Assembly: GCA_021153165.1 (NCBI GenBank)
Contig: JAGKTZ010000064.1
Coordinates: forward strand, 1-10,939
Source: Prevotellaceae bacterium
GTDB lineage: Bacteria > Bacteroidota > Bacteroidia > Bacteroidales > Bacteroidaceae
DNA length: 10,939 nucleotides
Direction: 5' to 3'
Made by a program: the position numbers and the translations under genes. A model generated the notes under the pieces. The model was not told the DNA's origin, ran no database searches, and saw only the letters and a program-made list of their open reading frames with translations. Below are positions 1 through 6,319 of this stretch, one piece after another; position 1 is the first letter of the stretch; every line of letters begins with the position of its first letter.

Positions 1-1
1 T

Positions 2-223
2 CCGTCTATAGCCCAAGACAACGGAATCCAAGGCCGTGTGATGGTTCAGTTTACAGTAAATAAGGATGGTTCAATAGTTGACCCAGAAATATTCAAAGGT
101 GTTCACCCTTCACTTGACGAAGAAGCGCTTAAAGTTGTAAAATCCATGCCTAAATGGACTACAGGAATGCAAAAAGGCAAAACTGTAAGAGTGAGATATA
201 CAATGCCTATAATATTATATTAA
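2..223 (+). CDS. TonB C-terminal domain protein (partial, 5' end outside window)
   Basis: This open frame runs in from the left edge, so only the last 73 or so residues are visible. They match the C-terminal domain of energy-transducing TonB proteins: NGIQGRVMVQFTVNKDGSI, then a valine/proline-rich strand, HPSLDEEALKVVKSMPKW, a GKTVRVRYTMPI strand and a short end. In the family this periplasmic domain touches the TonB box of outer-membrane receptors and passes on energy from the ExbBD motor. Bacteroidales carry many such proteins, some fused to other domains (for example BlaR1-type peptidases), so the missing N-terminal part decides the actual role. No in-frame start can be assigned; an internal GTG/ATG at 38-43 lies inside the domain and is unlikely to be the start. 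Its last 9 bases overlap the end of the convergent gene at 215-550. Domain call is firm, full identity is not. Confidence 0.85.
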   Translation, partial: PSIAQDNGIQGRVMVQFTVNKDGSIVDPEIFKGVHPSLDEEALKVVKSMPKWTTGMQKGKTVRVRYTMPIILY

Positions 224-550
224 AGCCAAGGCACCTGCAACAGCTCCAACAACTGCAATAATAAAAATAATACCAATAAATGAAATTACTAATCCAGCAA
301 TAGCTAAACCACGTGGGCTTTTGAAAACTCCTACAAAAGAGAAAATTACTCCCAAAAACCATAAGATCCAATCAAGCACCGGAATCCAGCAAAGGAGTAG
401 TGCTATAAGAGAAAGCACAAAACCAGCTGTCCCCATCCCATTTGATTTTTTTTCTTGCATCTGAATAAAAACTTGTGATTGATTACTCCCATTAGGTGTA
501 GTTGGTGATGGAGGGGTTACCACACTGTTGGTTTGATAATTTTGTTCCAT
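215..550 (-). CDS. DUF4190-type small membrane protein
   Basis: The 111-residue product has a polar N-terminal stretch rich in Q, P, N and S (about residues 1-40) followed by two hydrophobic hairpins. Residues about 42-72 hold GTAGFVLSLIALLLCWIPVL and a second membrane segment, and about 80-111 hold GLAIAGLVISFIGIIFIIAV and a glycine/alanine-rich end. The pattern 'G-A-G-hydrophobic...LCWIP...G-hydrophobic...KGLAIAGLV' is typical of DUF4190, a family of short bacterial inner-membrane proteins with no known function. No signal peptide or catalytic motif is visible. The start at 550 is the only reasonable methionine before the hydrophobic part. It overlaps the upstream TonB-type gene by 9 bp at their 3' ends. 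Its 5' side faces the rod-shaped inverted repeat at 590-785, which would be part of its leader if it is transcribed from the -7-like box at 825-832. Confidence 0.75.
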   Translation of the reverse strand: MEQNYQTNSVVTPPSPTTPNGSNQSQVFIQMQEKKSNGMGTAGFVLSLIALLLCWIPVLDWILWFLGVIFSFVGVFKSPRGLAIAGLVISFIGIIFIIAVVGAVAGALALI

Positions 551-562
551 ATTGTATATTTT
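532..562 (+). promoter_or_regulatory. Candidate Bacteroidetes promoter for the rod-shaped RNA
   Basis: TTTG at 532-535 is followed after 19 bases by TATATTTT at 555-562. This is one mismatch from the Bacteroidetes consensus TTTG-N19~21-TAnnTTTG. It would start transcription near 567-570, just before the inverted repeat. It overlaps the start codon of the minus-strand DUF4190 gene, which weakens the case somewhat. Confidence 0.4.
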
Positions 563-564
563 TT

Positions 565-790
565 AAGCTCTCCAGCGCCCAAAGAGTATACTATTTTAGA
601 TAAGCAAAGCGTGGCACTGCAATGCTATCGTCAACTTGGAGGTCCTGAGAAAACCCGTAAATACAGACGGTACAGCTATAGCAGCCCACGCATAAGCGTG
701 AGAACCACCATGCCACCCTTGTATTTACTCATGAAATTTCTCAGGTTTCCAAGTTACAAGATGAGCATAACGCTTCTGACTATTTTATTT
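565..790 (+). ncRNA. Candidate rod-shaped structured RNA, 6S-like
   Basis: No credible protein is encoded here, yet the two halves pair over about 170 nt. Read outward to inward: 607-612 with 770-775; 622-626 with 764-768; 627-629 with 760-762; 633-640 with 748-755; 644-652 with 737-745; 657-664 with 721-728; and a tip hairpin 687-691/696-700 with loop ATAA. A 9-versus-1 internal loop (613-621/769) interrupts the rod. Two G-T positions (641/747, 642/746) would be wobble pairs in a plus-strand RNA and C-A mismatches in a minus-strand RNA, so plus is favoured. A single long imperfect rod of 180-220 nt with an internal bubble is the shape of 6S RNA, which sequesters RNA polymerase; Bacteroidales have their own divergent form. 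I could not compare it with a covariance model. No clear terminator follows. Alternative: a structured leader of the minus-strand gene at 215-550. Confidence 0.4.
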
Positions 791-824
791 AAATATCACA
801 AGTTGTACCATCGTACACTCCCTG

Positions 825-832
825 CAAATATA
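825..832 (-). promoter_or_regulatory. -7-like element TATATTTG on minus strand
   Basis: Read on the minus strand this is TATATTTG, an exact TAnnTTTG match, but there is no TTG at the right distance upstream (the nearest is 27 bases away). If used, it would transcribe the inverted repeat as a leader of about 270 nt in front of the DUF4190 gene. Confidence 0.3.
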
Positions 833-880
833 CACAAAATATATAAAATAAAAAAAAATCAACATAAAAACACCTTAATT

Positions 881-928
881 AAAGTATAAAAAGACAAAGA
901 GTGCGACGCCATACGCATCACACTCTTT
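881..928 (-). terminator. Rho-independent terminator of gdhA
   Basis: AAAGAGTG (896-903) pairs with CACTCTTT (921-928), and the stem continues partly inward around a GC-rich loop. On the minus strand it is followed by GTCTTTTTATAC, a U-rich tract. It begins 28 bp after the gdhA stop, so it closes that transcript. Confidence 0.85.
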
Positions 929-955
929 CATTTTATGTCTTATTAAAATTTATCG

Positions 956-2290
956 CTACACCACACCTTGTGCCATCATCGCCTTAGCCACTTTCATAAA
1001 GCCAGCGATATTTGCACCACGTACATAATTAATATACTCAGCAGTTTTACCATACTTCAAGCATTGATCATGTACATCGCTCATGATTTGGTGAAGTTTA
1101 GCATCCACTTCTTCTGCAGTCCAACTGATATGCATTGCGTTTTGTGTCATTTCAAGGCCAGAAGTTGCCACACCACCTGAGTTAACAGCCTTACCTGGTG
1201 CAAATGGAGTTTTTGTTTCGATGAAATAGTCTACAGCTTCAGCAGTACATCCCATATTGCTGACTTCTGCCACCATCATCACACCATTTTCCACTAGCAT
1301 CTTGGCATCTTCCAAGTTCAATTCGTTTTGTGTCGCACAAGGCAGAGCGATATCCACCTTTTGTTCCCAAGGCTTCTTACCTGGATAGAAAGTTGCTTCT
1401 GGATACTTTTCTGCATAAGGCGCTACGATATCATTGCCTGAAAGGCGGAGTTCTAACATATAGTCAATCTTTTCTCCTGAAACGCCAGTTGGGTCATACA
1501 CATAGCCATCAGGACCGCTTAAGGTTACCACCTTTGCACCAAGTTCAGTTGCTTTCTTAGCTGCACCCCATGCCACATTTCCGAAACCTGAGATTGAAAC
1601 AGTCTTACCCTTCAACTCAGTATTATAATCTGCGCACATTTGTTCTACGAAATAGAGTGCCCCATATCCGGTTGCTTCAGGACGCAGGATTGAACCGCCA
1701 AACTCCATACCCTTACCAGTGAAAGTACCTGTATGTTCGCGACTGAGCTTTTTGTACATACCAAACATATAGCCCACTTCGCGTCCACCAACACCGATAT
1801 CACCGGCAGGCACATCTTGGTCAGGTCCAAGATTTCTCCACAATTCCAACATAAAGGATTGACAGAATCGCATGATTTCAGCATCACTCTTACCGCGAGG
1901 TGCGAAATCCGAACCGCCCTTAGCACCACCCATAGGTAATGTTGTCAAAGCATTCTTAAAGGTTTGTTCAAAACCCAGGAATTTCAAAATACTCAAGTTT
2001 ACAGAAGGGTGAAAACGAATACCGCCTTTATATGGGCCAATAGCATTATTGAATTGCACACGATAGCCAAGATTCACTTGCACTTCTCCTCTATCGTCCA
2101 CCCAGGGCACGCGGAAAGTTACAATTCTATCGGGTTCAACCAATCGCTCTATCAATTTTGCTTTTTCAAACTCTGGGTGTTGATTGTACACTTCTTCGAT
2201 TGAGAGCAACACTTCCTTGACGGCTTGTAAGTACTCTTTTTCTCCTTGATGTTTTGCTTCAAGAGCAGCCAAGATTTGTTCGGTTTTCAT
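956..2290 (-). CDS. gdhA: Glutamate dehydrogenase, hexameric class
   Basis: The 444-residue enzyme interconverts glutamate and 2-oxoglutarate plus ammonia in the cytoplasm, linking nitrogen assimilation to amino-acid breakdown. Its length fits the 50-kDa hexameric class. Visible landmarks are the substrate-binding GPYKGG (K88), the signature LPMGGAKGG with K124, PAGDIGVGGRE with the catalytic D164, and the dinucleotide-binding loop SGFGNVAWG near 234-242, followed by a C-terminal NSGGVATSGLEMTQNA segment. The sequence closely recalls the Porphyromonas gingivalis enzyme, which is NAD-linked, but I cannot settle NAD versus NADP from sequence alone. The third position of the GGGKGG signature is alanine here, which the family tolerates. 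The gene follows the yicC-gmk-nadD cluster on the same strand after 111 bp, with its own leader and terminator, so it is probably transcribed separately. Start at 2290 gives the expected MKTEQI N-terminus; no Shine-Dalgarno is present. Confidence 0.96.
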   Translation of the reverse strand: MKTEQILAALEAKHQGEKEYLQAVKEVLLSIEEVYNQHPEFEKAKLIERLVEPDRIVTFRVPWVDDRGEVQVNLGYRVQFNNAIGPYKGGIRFHPSVNLSILKFLGFEQTFKNALTTLPMGGAKGGSDFAPRGKSDAEIMRFCQSFMLELWRNLGPDQDVPAGDIGVGGREVGYMFGMYKKLSREHTGTFTGKGMEFGGSILRPEATGYGALYFVEQMCADYNTELKGKTVSISGFGNVAWGAAKKATELGAKVVTLSGPDGYVYDPTGVSGEKIDYMLELRLSGNDIVAPYAEKYPEATFYPGKKPWEQKVDIALPCATQNELNLEDAKMLVENGVMMVAEVSNMGCTAEAVDYFIETKTPFAPGKAVNSGGVATSGLEMTQNAMHISWTAEEVDAKLHQIMSDVHDQCLKYGKTAEYINYVRGANIAGFMKVAKAMMAQGVV

Positions 2291-2313
2291 AATTCAAATA
2301 GTTTTCAATGATT

Positions 2314-2382
2314 ACATTTTGCCACCGACAGCAAATGTTTTTCAACACATTTACCACCAACAGCAGATAAGGTTTAAGGTTT
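2314..2382 (-). promoter_or_regulatory. gdhA leader with paired 12-bp motif and tandem heptamers
   Basis: CCACCGACAGCA (2322-2333) recurs as CCACCAACAGCA (2354-2365), each preceded by ACATTT, so about 19 bp are repeated with a 32-33 bp period, roughly three helical turns. Next to it AAGGTTT occurs twice in tandem (2369-2382). A -7-like AACATTTG read on the minus strand (2338-2331) has TTG 18 bases upstream. Position and spacing suggest a regulator binding site, but no known operator was recognised. Confidence 0.35.
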
Positions 2383-2401
2383 AACACCCCAAAAGTAGTC
2401 A

Positions 2402-2989
2402 TTAAATTTGAATCATGCGCTTCACTTGAGAAATTATTTCCTCATTATTTAGTTCTTTTGGCAAAATTTCACTTACGTCAAGGTTTTTTAGCAAAGCCTC
2501 ACGTATTTGTGTCGAACTCCAGGGAAATAAGGGTGCATCAATAAATTGTACGTTATTCGGCAATTGTTGCATATCTACAGGATAACCTTCACGGGGATAA
2601 ACGAGCAAATTGTGCTCCTGCAAAATATCCGCTCCACGATACCATTTATCAAAACAAAGCCAATTGTCTGCACCGATGAGCAATTGGAAGGTACAATTAG
2701 GGTAAGCCTTTTTCAAAGCTTGCAAAGTATCATAAGTATAAGATGGGCGAGGCAAGGAGAATTCAAAATCCGAAACCACTACCCTATCAATATCAGCGAC
2801 GGCACGCTCTGCCAGCGACAGTCGAAAGTTCTCATCCATCAAACCTGGCGATTGCTTCAGCGGATTCTGTGGAGAGACCATTAACCAAAGTTCGTCGGTC
2901 AATCCCCGACGAACCACATATTCTGCCAACCCCACATGACCTTTGTGTATAGGGTTGAAAGAGCCTCCAAACAAAGTAATCCTTTTCAA
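2402..2989 (-). CDS. nadD: Nicotinate-nucleotide adenylyltransferase
   Basis: This 195-residue cytoplasmic enzyme transfers the AMP part of ATP to nicotinate mononucleotide, making deamido-NAD on the way to NAD. The N-terminal GGSFNPIHKGH (8-18) is the nucleotidyltransferase signature with both histidines that bind ATP. GADNW (106-110) and the C-terminal WSSTQIRE (157-164, the SSTxIR motif) complete the family pattern. Length is normal for bacterial NadD. It lies 16 bp after gmk and shares its strand, so it is the last gene of a yicC-gmk-nadD operon, an order I know from other Bacteroidales. MKRITLFGG is the natural start. The next gene on the strand, gdhA, uses the dinucleotide whose synthesis NadD supports, though the 111 bp gap argues against a single transcript. 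Confidence 0.95.
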   Translation of the reverse strand: MKRITLFGGSFNPIHKGHVGLAEYVVRRGLTDELWLMVSPQNPLKQSPGLMDENFRLSLAERAVADIDRVVVSDFEFSLPRPSYTYDTLQALKKAYPNCTFQLLIGADNWLCFDKWYRGADILQEHNLLVYPREGYPVDMQQLPNNVQFIDAPLFPWSSTQIREALLKNLDVSEILPKELNNEEIISQVKRMIQI

Positions 2990-3005
2990 ATGTTCACGCT
3001 TTACT

Positions 3006-3587
3006 TTATTGCTGTAAAAAATCTTTCACTTTACGCAAAACATCTTGCTGCGCCGTAGCCAAATCATCGTTGATCACTACGGTATCAAATTTTGAAGCAA
3101 AGGTCAGTTCGTATTCTGCACGAGCAATACGTTGCTCTATCACTTCTGGTGCATCAGTCGCTCTGCCAGTCAATCTTTCTCGCAAAGCTTCTACCGAGGG
3201 AGGTTGTACGAATACGCTCAAGGCTCTATCACCATAAATAGCCTTGATTTGCTCAGCTCCGAGCACGTCGACATCGCACACCACGTTTTCACCGCGTGCC
3301 AATTGTTCATCCACTTGCGCTTTCAGCGTGCCGTAGTATCTGCCTTCGTACACTTCGACGTATTCCAGCAGTTCGCCATTGTCAATACGTTGTTTGAATT
3401 CTCCGGGTGACAAGAAGAAATACTCCACGCCATGCTTTTCCTCACCACGTGGAGGACGGCTGGTGGCCGAGATAGAGAAGTGCAGATTCAAGCCCTGCTC
3501 CATCAGATAATTAATCAGAGTACTTTTGCCCGAACCCGAAGGTGCTGAAAATATCAATAACTTTCCCATACCAGGTGTTGTCTCCAT
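3006..3587 (-). CDS. gmk: Guanylate kinase
   Basis: The 193-residue product phosphorylates GMP to GDP with ATP in the cytoplasm. The P-loop APSGSGKST lies at 15-23. The GMP-binding part is visible as SATSRPPRGEE (40-50), VEYFF (54-58) and LEYVEVYEGRYYGT (74-87), and CDVDVLGA (104-111) is the Walker-B-like strand. RLTGRATDAPEVIEQRIARA (138-157) is the lid. Length matches bacterial Gmk. The start at 3587 gives METTPGMGKLLIF; the inner methionine M7 would also leave a complete enzyme and gives the more usual short N-terminus. The start at 3587 lies only 6 bp after the yicC stop, so translational coupling is likely. The pairing of yicC with gmk is common among bacteria. Confidence 0.96.
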   Translation of the reverse strand: METTPGMGKLLIFSAPSGSGKSTLINYLMEQGLNLHFSISATSRPPRGEEKHGVEYFFLSPGEFKQRIDNGELLEYVEVYEGRYYGTLKAQVDEQLARGENVVCDVDVLGAEQIKAIYGDRALSVFVQPPSVEALRERLTGRATDAPEVIEQRIARAEYELTFASKFDTVVINDDLATAQQDVLRKVKDFLQQ

Positions 3588-3593
3588 TATATA

Positions 3594-4472
3594 TTACATC
3601 ACATTGAGCACTTGCTCCTTGATTTGTTCCAGTTCATCCTTCATCATCACCACGATGTTTTGCATCTCAGCTTGATTGCTCTTCGAACCTGTCGTATTGA
3701 TTTCACGTCCCATTTCCTGAGCGATGAAGCCTAACTTCTTGCCCTGTCCATGACCTTCTCGCATTGTTTCGCGGAAGTAGTTAATATGATTGGTCAAGCG
3801 TTGTTTTTCTTCGTTGATATCAAGCTTTTCTATATAATAGATCAACTCTTGCTCCAGGCGATTGCGGTCATAGTCCACACCAGTCAATTCTGCCAAGCGT
3901 TCTTCCAGACGTTGTCTGATTTTCTCCACGCGACTCTTTTCGAAGGGTTCGATTTCTTTCATCAGTGCTTCAATGCGCGACAGATTTTTTTCGAACTTTT
4001 CAGCCAAGGCTTCACCTTCTTGCGCTCTGAACTTCATCAATTCGTCCGCAGCCACTTTCACCAGCGCAAACACTTCGTTCCACTCCTCTTCGCTCAATTC
4101 TTCCACTGCTACGGTTTGCACCACGTCGGGCATACGCACCAGCACGCTCCATAACTCAGCACCTTCCACAGCGATACCATGGGTTTGGCTCACCTCCTGC
4201 ATTTGTCTCAAGTAGTTGCCCACCATATCTGCATTGATAGAGGCTGCTGCTACTGTCGCATCCTTTTCCACCCAGAGTGTAAAGTCCACTTTACCGCGTT
4301 CCAGTTGCTTTGACAAATAACCGCGGATTTCCATTTCCTTCTCGCGATAAAGCGGCGCTATGCGAGTAGAGAGATCTAAACTTTTTGAGTTGAGCGATTT
4401 CAACTCCACGTGTACTTTCTTGTCGGCTACATGCCCATCGGCTTTACCATAGCCGGTCATTGATTTTATCAT
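3594..4472 (-). CDS. yicC: YicC/YloC family endoribonuclease
   Basis: The 292-residue protein begins MIKSMTGYGKADG, the hallmark of YicC proteins. It carries the N-terminal YicC domain to about residue 155, a helical, charged middle (about 160-205), and the C-terminal DUF1732 block with GKKLGFIAQEMGREINTTGS and the helix that ends EQIKEQVLNVM. Members in E. coli act as endoribonucleases linked to small-RNA decay; the Bacillus homologue is YloC. The protein has no signal peptide and should be cytoplasmic. It heads the tight yicC-gmk-nadD cluster. DUF805 lies 58 bp upstream on the same strand, and no TAnnTTTG box is visible between them, so read-through from the DUF805 promoter is possible. Confidence 0.93.
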   Translation of the reverse strand: MIKSMTGYGKADGHVADKKVHVELKSLNSKSLDLSTRIAPLYREKEMEIRGYLSKQLERGKVDFTLWVEKDATVAAASINADMVGNYLRQMQEVSQTHGIAVEGAELWSVLVRMPDVVQTVAVEELSEEEWNEVFALVKVAADELMKFRAQEGEALAEKFEKNLSRIEALMKEIEPFEKSRVEKIRQRLEERLAELTGVDYDRNRLEQELIYYIEKLDINEEKQRLTNHINYFRETMREGHGQGKKLGFIAQEMGREINTTGSKSNQAEMQNIVVMMKDELEQIKEQVLNVM

Positions 4473-4530
4473 AATTGTGAAAACGATTAACTATTTTAGT
4501 TTAGAGATAAACAAGTGACGCGCACTCATC

Positions 4531-4830
4531 CTAACTCACAGGTGGCTCACCATATTTATTATTACCACATTCGCCCTTCATTGCCAACAATACAATATTA
4601 TATATAGGACATAGTATCCACCATCCACTATGATTGGTATCGTGAAGTCTACGGGTAGCTAACGACAAGTAGGGCCAAATCAACGGTGTCAGCAAAAGAT
4701 TGGTTCTGACATGCCCAACTGTATATTCCAATGCGATGCCTGCAAGAACGAGAATTATGAAAAACACCCAAAATTCACGTCGACAACCACGTCCTTTGAA
4801 GAGCAAATATTTCTGCACAAAGTCTTTCAT
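4531..4830 (-). CDS. DUF805 family inner-membrane protein
   Basis: The 99-residue product opens with FVQKYLLFKGRGCRREFWVF, the start of DUF805 proteins (usually '...Y..F.GRA.R.EYW.F'). It has about three hydrophobic segments (about 19-38, 44-58 and 70-84) and the diagnostic RRLHDTNHSGWW motif at about 60-71, with ARRLHD replaced by TRRLHD. The end CGNNKYGEPP also fits the family (normally 'G...NKYG..P'). It is related to E. coli YhaH/YhaI; function is unknown, location is the inner membrane. It is a little shorter than many members because the loop between the first two segments is brief. The gene stands before yicC on the same strand and has its own promoter-like box at 4895-4902. Confidence 0.9.
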   Translation of the reverse strand: MKDFVQKYLLFKGRGCRREFWVFFIILVLAGIALEYTVGHVRTNLLLTPLIWPYLSLATRRLHDTNHSGWWILCPIYNIVLLAMKGECGNNKYGEPPVS

Positions 4831-4894
4831 ATCATCTCATTGTATACATACTCACAGTTGCTATTGCACTATAGAAAAACTACATCACGTTTTG

Positions 4895-4902
4895 CAAAGT
4901 TA
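4895..4902 (-). promoter_or_regulatory. -7 element TAACTTTG for the DUF805 gene
   Basis: On the minus strand this reads TAACTTTG, an exact TAnnTTTG match, and predicts a start near 4890 with a leader of about 60 nt. No TTG is seen about 20 bases upstream, where the sequence is a T-rich run. The rest of the 4831-5239 gap holds only AT-rich sequence and the fabD promoter region. Confidence 0.5.
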
Positions 4903-5077
4903 CGAAAAAAAAGAGAATAAGATATAAAAAGACAAAAATTAGTATTTGCCCCAATCCTTTACTGTAACATCATATCTACTTTTTAGACACATCAGAAACA
5001 AGCATAACCAAACAAATCTGACACGTTTGCATTTTACCTTTATATCATTTTCCCTTGTACCTCTGAGATAGAACTCG

Positions 5078-5150
5078 AAGATACTTACGCTCGCTGTGAA
5101 AAATATTCAAGTAAACTTGATATTATTTCGCTCGCTTATTCGTATCTTTG
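5078..5150 (+). promoter_or_regulatory. fabD promoter inside a nested palindrome
   Basis: TATCTTTG at 5143-5150 is an exact -7 element; TTG at 5117-5119 lies 23 bases upstream, slightly wide for -33. The transcript would start near 5155, giving a leader of about 85 nt. The promoter is framed by an inverted repeat: AAGATAC (5078-5084) with GTATCTT (5142-5148), and inside it CAAG-TAAA-CTTG with AATAT/ATATT flanks (5102-5124). Both share one centre at about 5113. The octamer CGCTCGCT occurs directly repeated at 5088-5095 and 5129-5136. The right outer arm overlaps the -7 box, so a protein bound there could block transcription. Confidence 0.6.
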
Positions 5151-5239
5151 CCCATCATTTGGTATATTAGGGTTGGGCAAAAGTCCATTCCATGCCTGAC
5201 AAAACCTCTAAAAGTATAAACATATAAAAGAAAATACAC

Positions 5240-6139
5240 ATGAAAGCATTCGTTTTTCCTGGACAAGGTTCACAATTCGTAGGTATGGGTAAGCACCTGT
5301 ACGAACAACACCCTGCAGCAAAGAAAATGTTTGAACAAGCCAACGAAATCCTTGGCTTCCGCATCACAGATATAATGTTCGAAGGCACTGATGCCGACTT
5401 GAAGCAAACACGTGTCACTCAACCCGCCGTATTCTTGCACAGCGTGATCAGCGCGCTCTGCCTCGGCGACGAGTTCCAACCCGATATGGTGGCAGGTCAC
5501 TCGCTCGGCGAATTGTCTGCGCTCGTAGCCGCTGGTTGTGTATCATTCGAAGATGGTCTTCGCCTCGTGGCTGCTCGTGCTGTTGCTATGCAAAAGGCTT
5601 GCGAAGCCGTACCTGGCACAATGGCAGCTATTATCGCTCTGCCAGACGAAACAATCGAAAAGATCTGCGCCGAAGTTTCTGCAGAAGTTGACACCGTAGT
5701 TCCTGCCAACTACAACTGCCCTGGTCAATTGGTCATCTCGGGCAAGGAGGAAGCCATCAATGCGGCATGCACACGTTTGAAGGAAGCAGGCGCTAAGCGT
5801 GCCCTCGTATTGCCCGTAAGCGGAGCTTTCCACAGTCCCTTGATGCAACCTGCGCAACAGGAATTGGAAGAAGCCATCGCTAAGACTAATTTCCAAACGC
5901 CCAAGTGCCCCATCTATCAAAATGTAGACGGCAAGGCACACACCGAACCCGAAGAAATCAAGGCCAACCTGATCAAGCAACTGACAGCTTCGGTAATGTG
6001 GACACAAGAAGTGCAAAATATGCTTCAAGCAGGCGCTACAACTTTCGTAGAATGCGGTCCTGGCAAAACACTCCAAGGCATGATTGCCAAGATTGCTAAA
6101 GGTGTTGCCGAAGTAGAACTGCAAGGCGTAGGAGAATAA
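5240..6139 (+). CDS. fabD: Malonyl-CoA:ACP transacylase
   Basis: The 299-residue enzyme loads malonyl groups from malonyl-CoA onto acyl carrier protein, the step that feeds fatty-acid elongation in the cytoplasm. The N-terminal FVFPGQGSQFVGMG carries the oxyanion-hole glutamine. GHSLGE (86-91) holds the nucleophile S88; R113 is the arginine that binds the malonyl carboxylate; GAFHSPLM supplies the catalytic H198; Q247 in the QLTASVMW segment matches the last conserved glutamine. ECGPGKTLQGM near the end closes the fold. Length is as expected. It is a lone gene here, not in a fab cluster: its own promoter lies upstream and a terminator follows. The start at 5240 immediately begins the first strand, with an A-rich leader and no Shine-Dalgarno. 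Confidence 0.97.
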   Translation: MKAFVFPGQGSQFVGMGKHLYEQHPAAKKMFEQANEILGFRITDIMFEGTDADLKQTRVTQPAVFLHSVISALCLGDEFQPDMVAGHSLGELSALVAAGCVSFEDGLRLVAARAVAMQKACEAVPGTMAAIIALPDETIEKICAEVSAEVDTVVPANYNCPGQLVISGKEEAINAACTRLKEAGAKRALVLPVSGAFHSPLMQPAQQELEEAIAKTNFQTPKCPIYQNVDGKAHTEPEEIKANLIKQLTASVMWTQEVQNMLQAGATTFVECGPGKTLQGMIAKIAKGVAEVELQGVGE

Positions 6140-6171
6140 TACCTTTTCACCCGATCTGCTTCACCGATTCT

Positions 6172-6218
6172 GGTCAAATCTACGCTTACATGAAGTTAAA
6201 TTTGACCCAATGGTAAGC
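6172..6218. promoter_or_regulatory. Interleaved inverted repeats between fabD and the GH13 gene
   Basis: GGTCAAAT (6172-6179) is inverted as ATTTGACC (6200-6207), and GCTTAC (6184-6189) is inverted as GTAAGC (6213-6218), so the two pairs interlock and cannot both form at once. TAAATTTG (6197-6204), an exact -7 match, overlaps the right arm. This could be a promoter with an operator for the GH13 gene, but the terminator at 6263-6304 would lie downstream of that start, so an attenuator-like layout or chance are alternatives. Confidence 0.3.
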
Positions 6219-6262
6219 GCCATTAACAATGATTTTTGATAACGAATCTATACAAACTGATG

Positions 6263-6307
6263 AACAAGTAGAGACTATCCCACAGACGTCTCTGCTTGTT
6301 TATTATT
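6263..6307 (+). terminator. Rho-independent terminator after fabD
   Basis: AACAAGTAGAGA (6263-6274) pairs with TCTCTGCTTGTT (6289-6300) over 12 positions with one T-G wobble, around a 14-nt loop, followed by TATTATT. The wobble is a pair only in plus-strand RNA, which fits fabD termination. It ends about 15 bp before the GH13 start codon. Confidence 0.7.
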
Positions 6308-6319
6308 AATTGATATTAT

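Noticed and set aside
533..889. 118-residue plus-strand open frame over the gap between the DUF4190 gene and gdhA
   Set aside because: It begins inside the start of the minus-strand gene, has no recognisable domain, ends in a lysine/asparagine-rich AT-driven tail, and coincides with the long inverted repeat, whose pairing explains the sequence better.
5543..6124. 193-residue minus-strand frame inside fabD
   Set aside because: It is the antisense shadow of fabD, whose motifs are complete on the plus strand.
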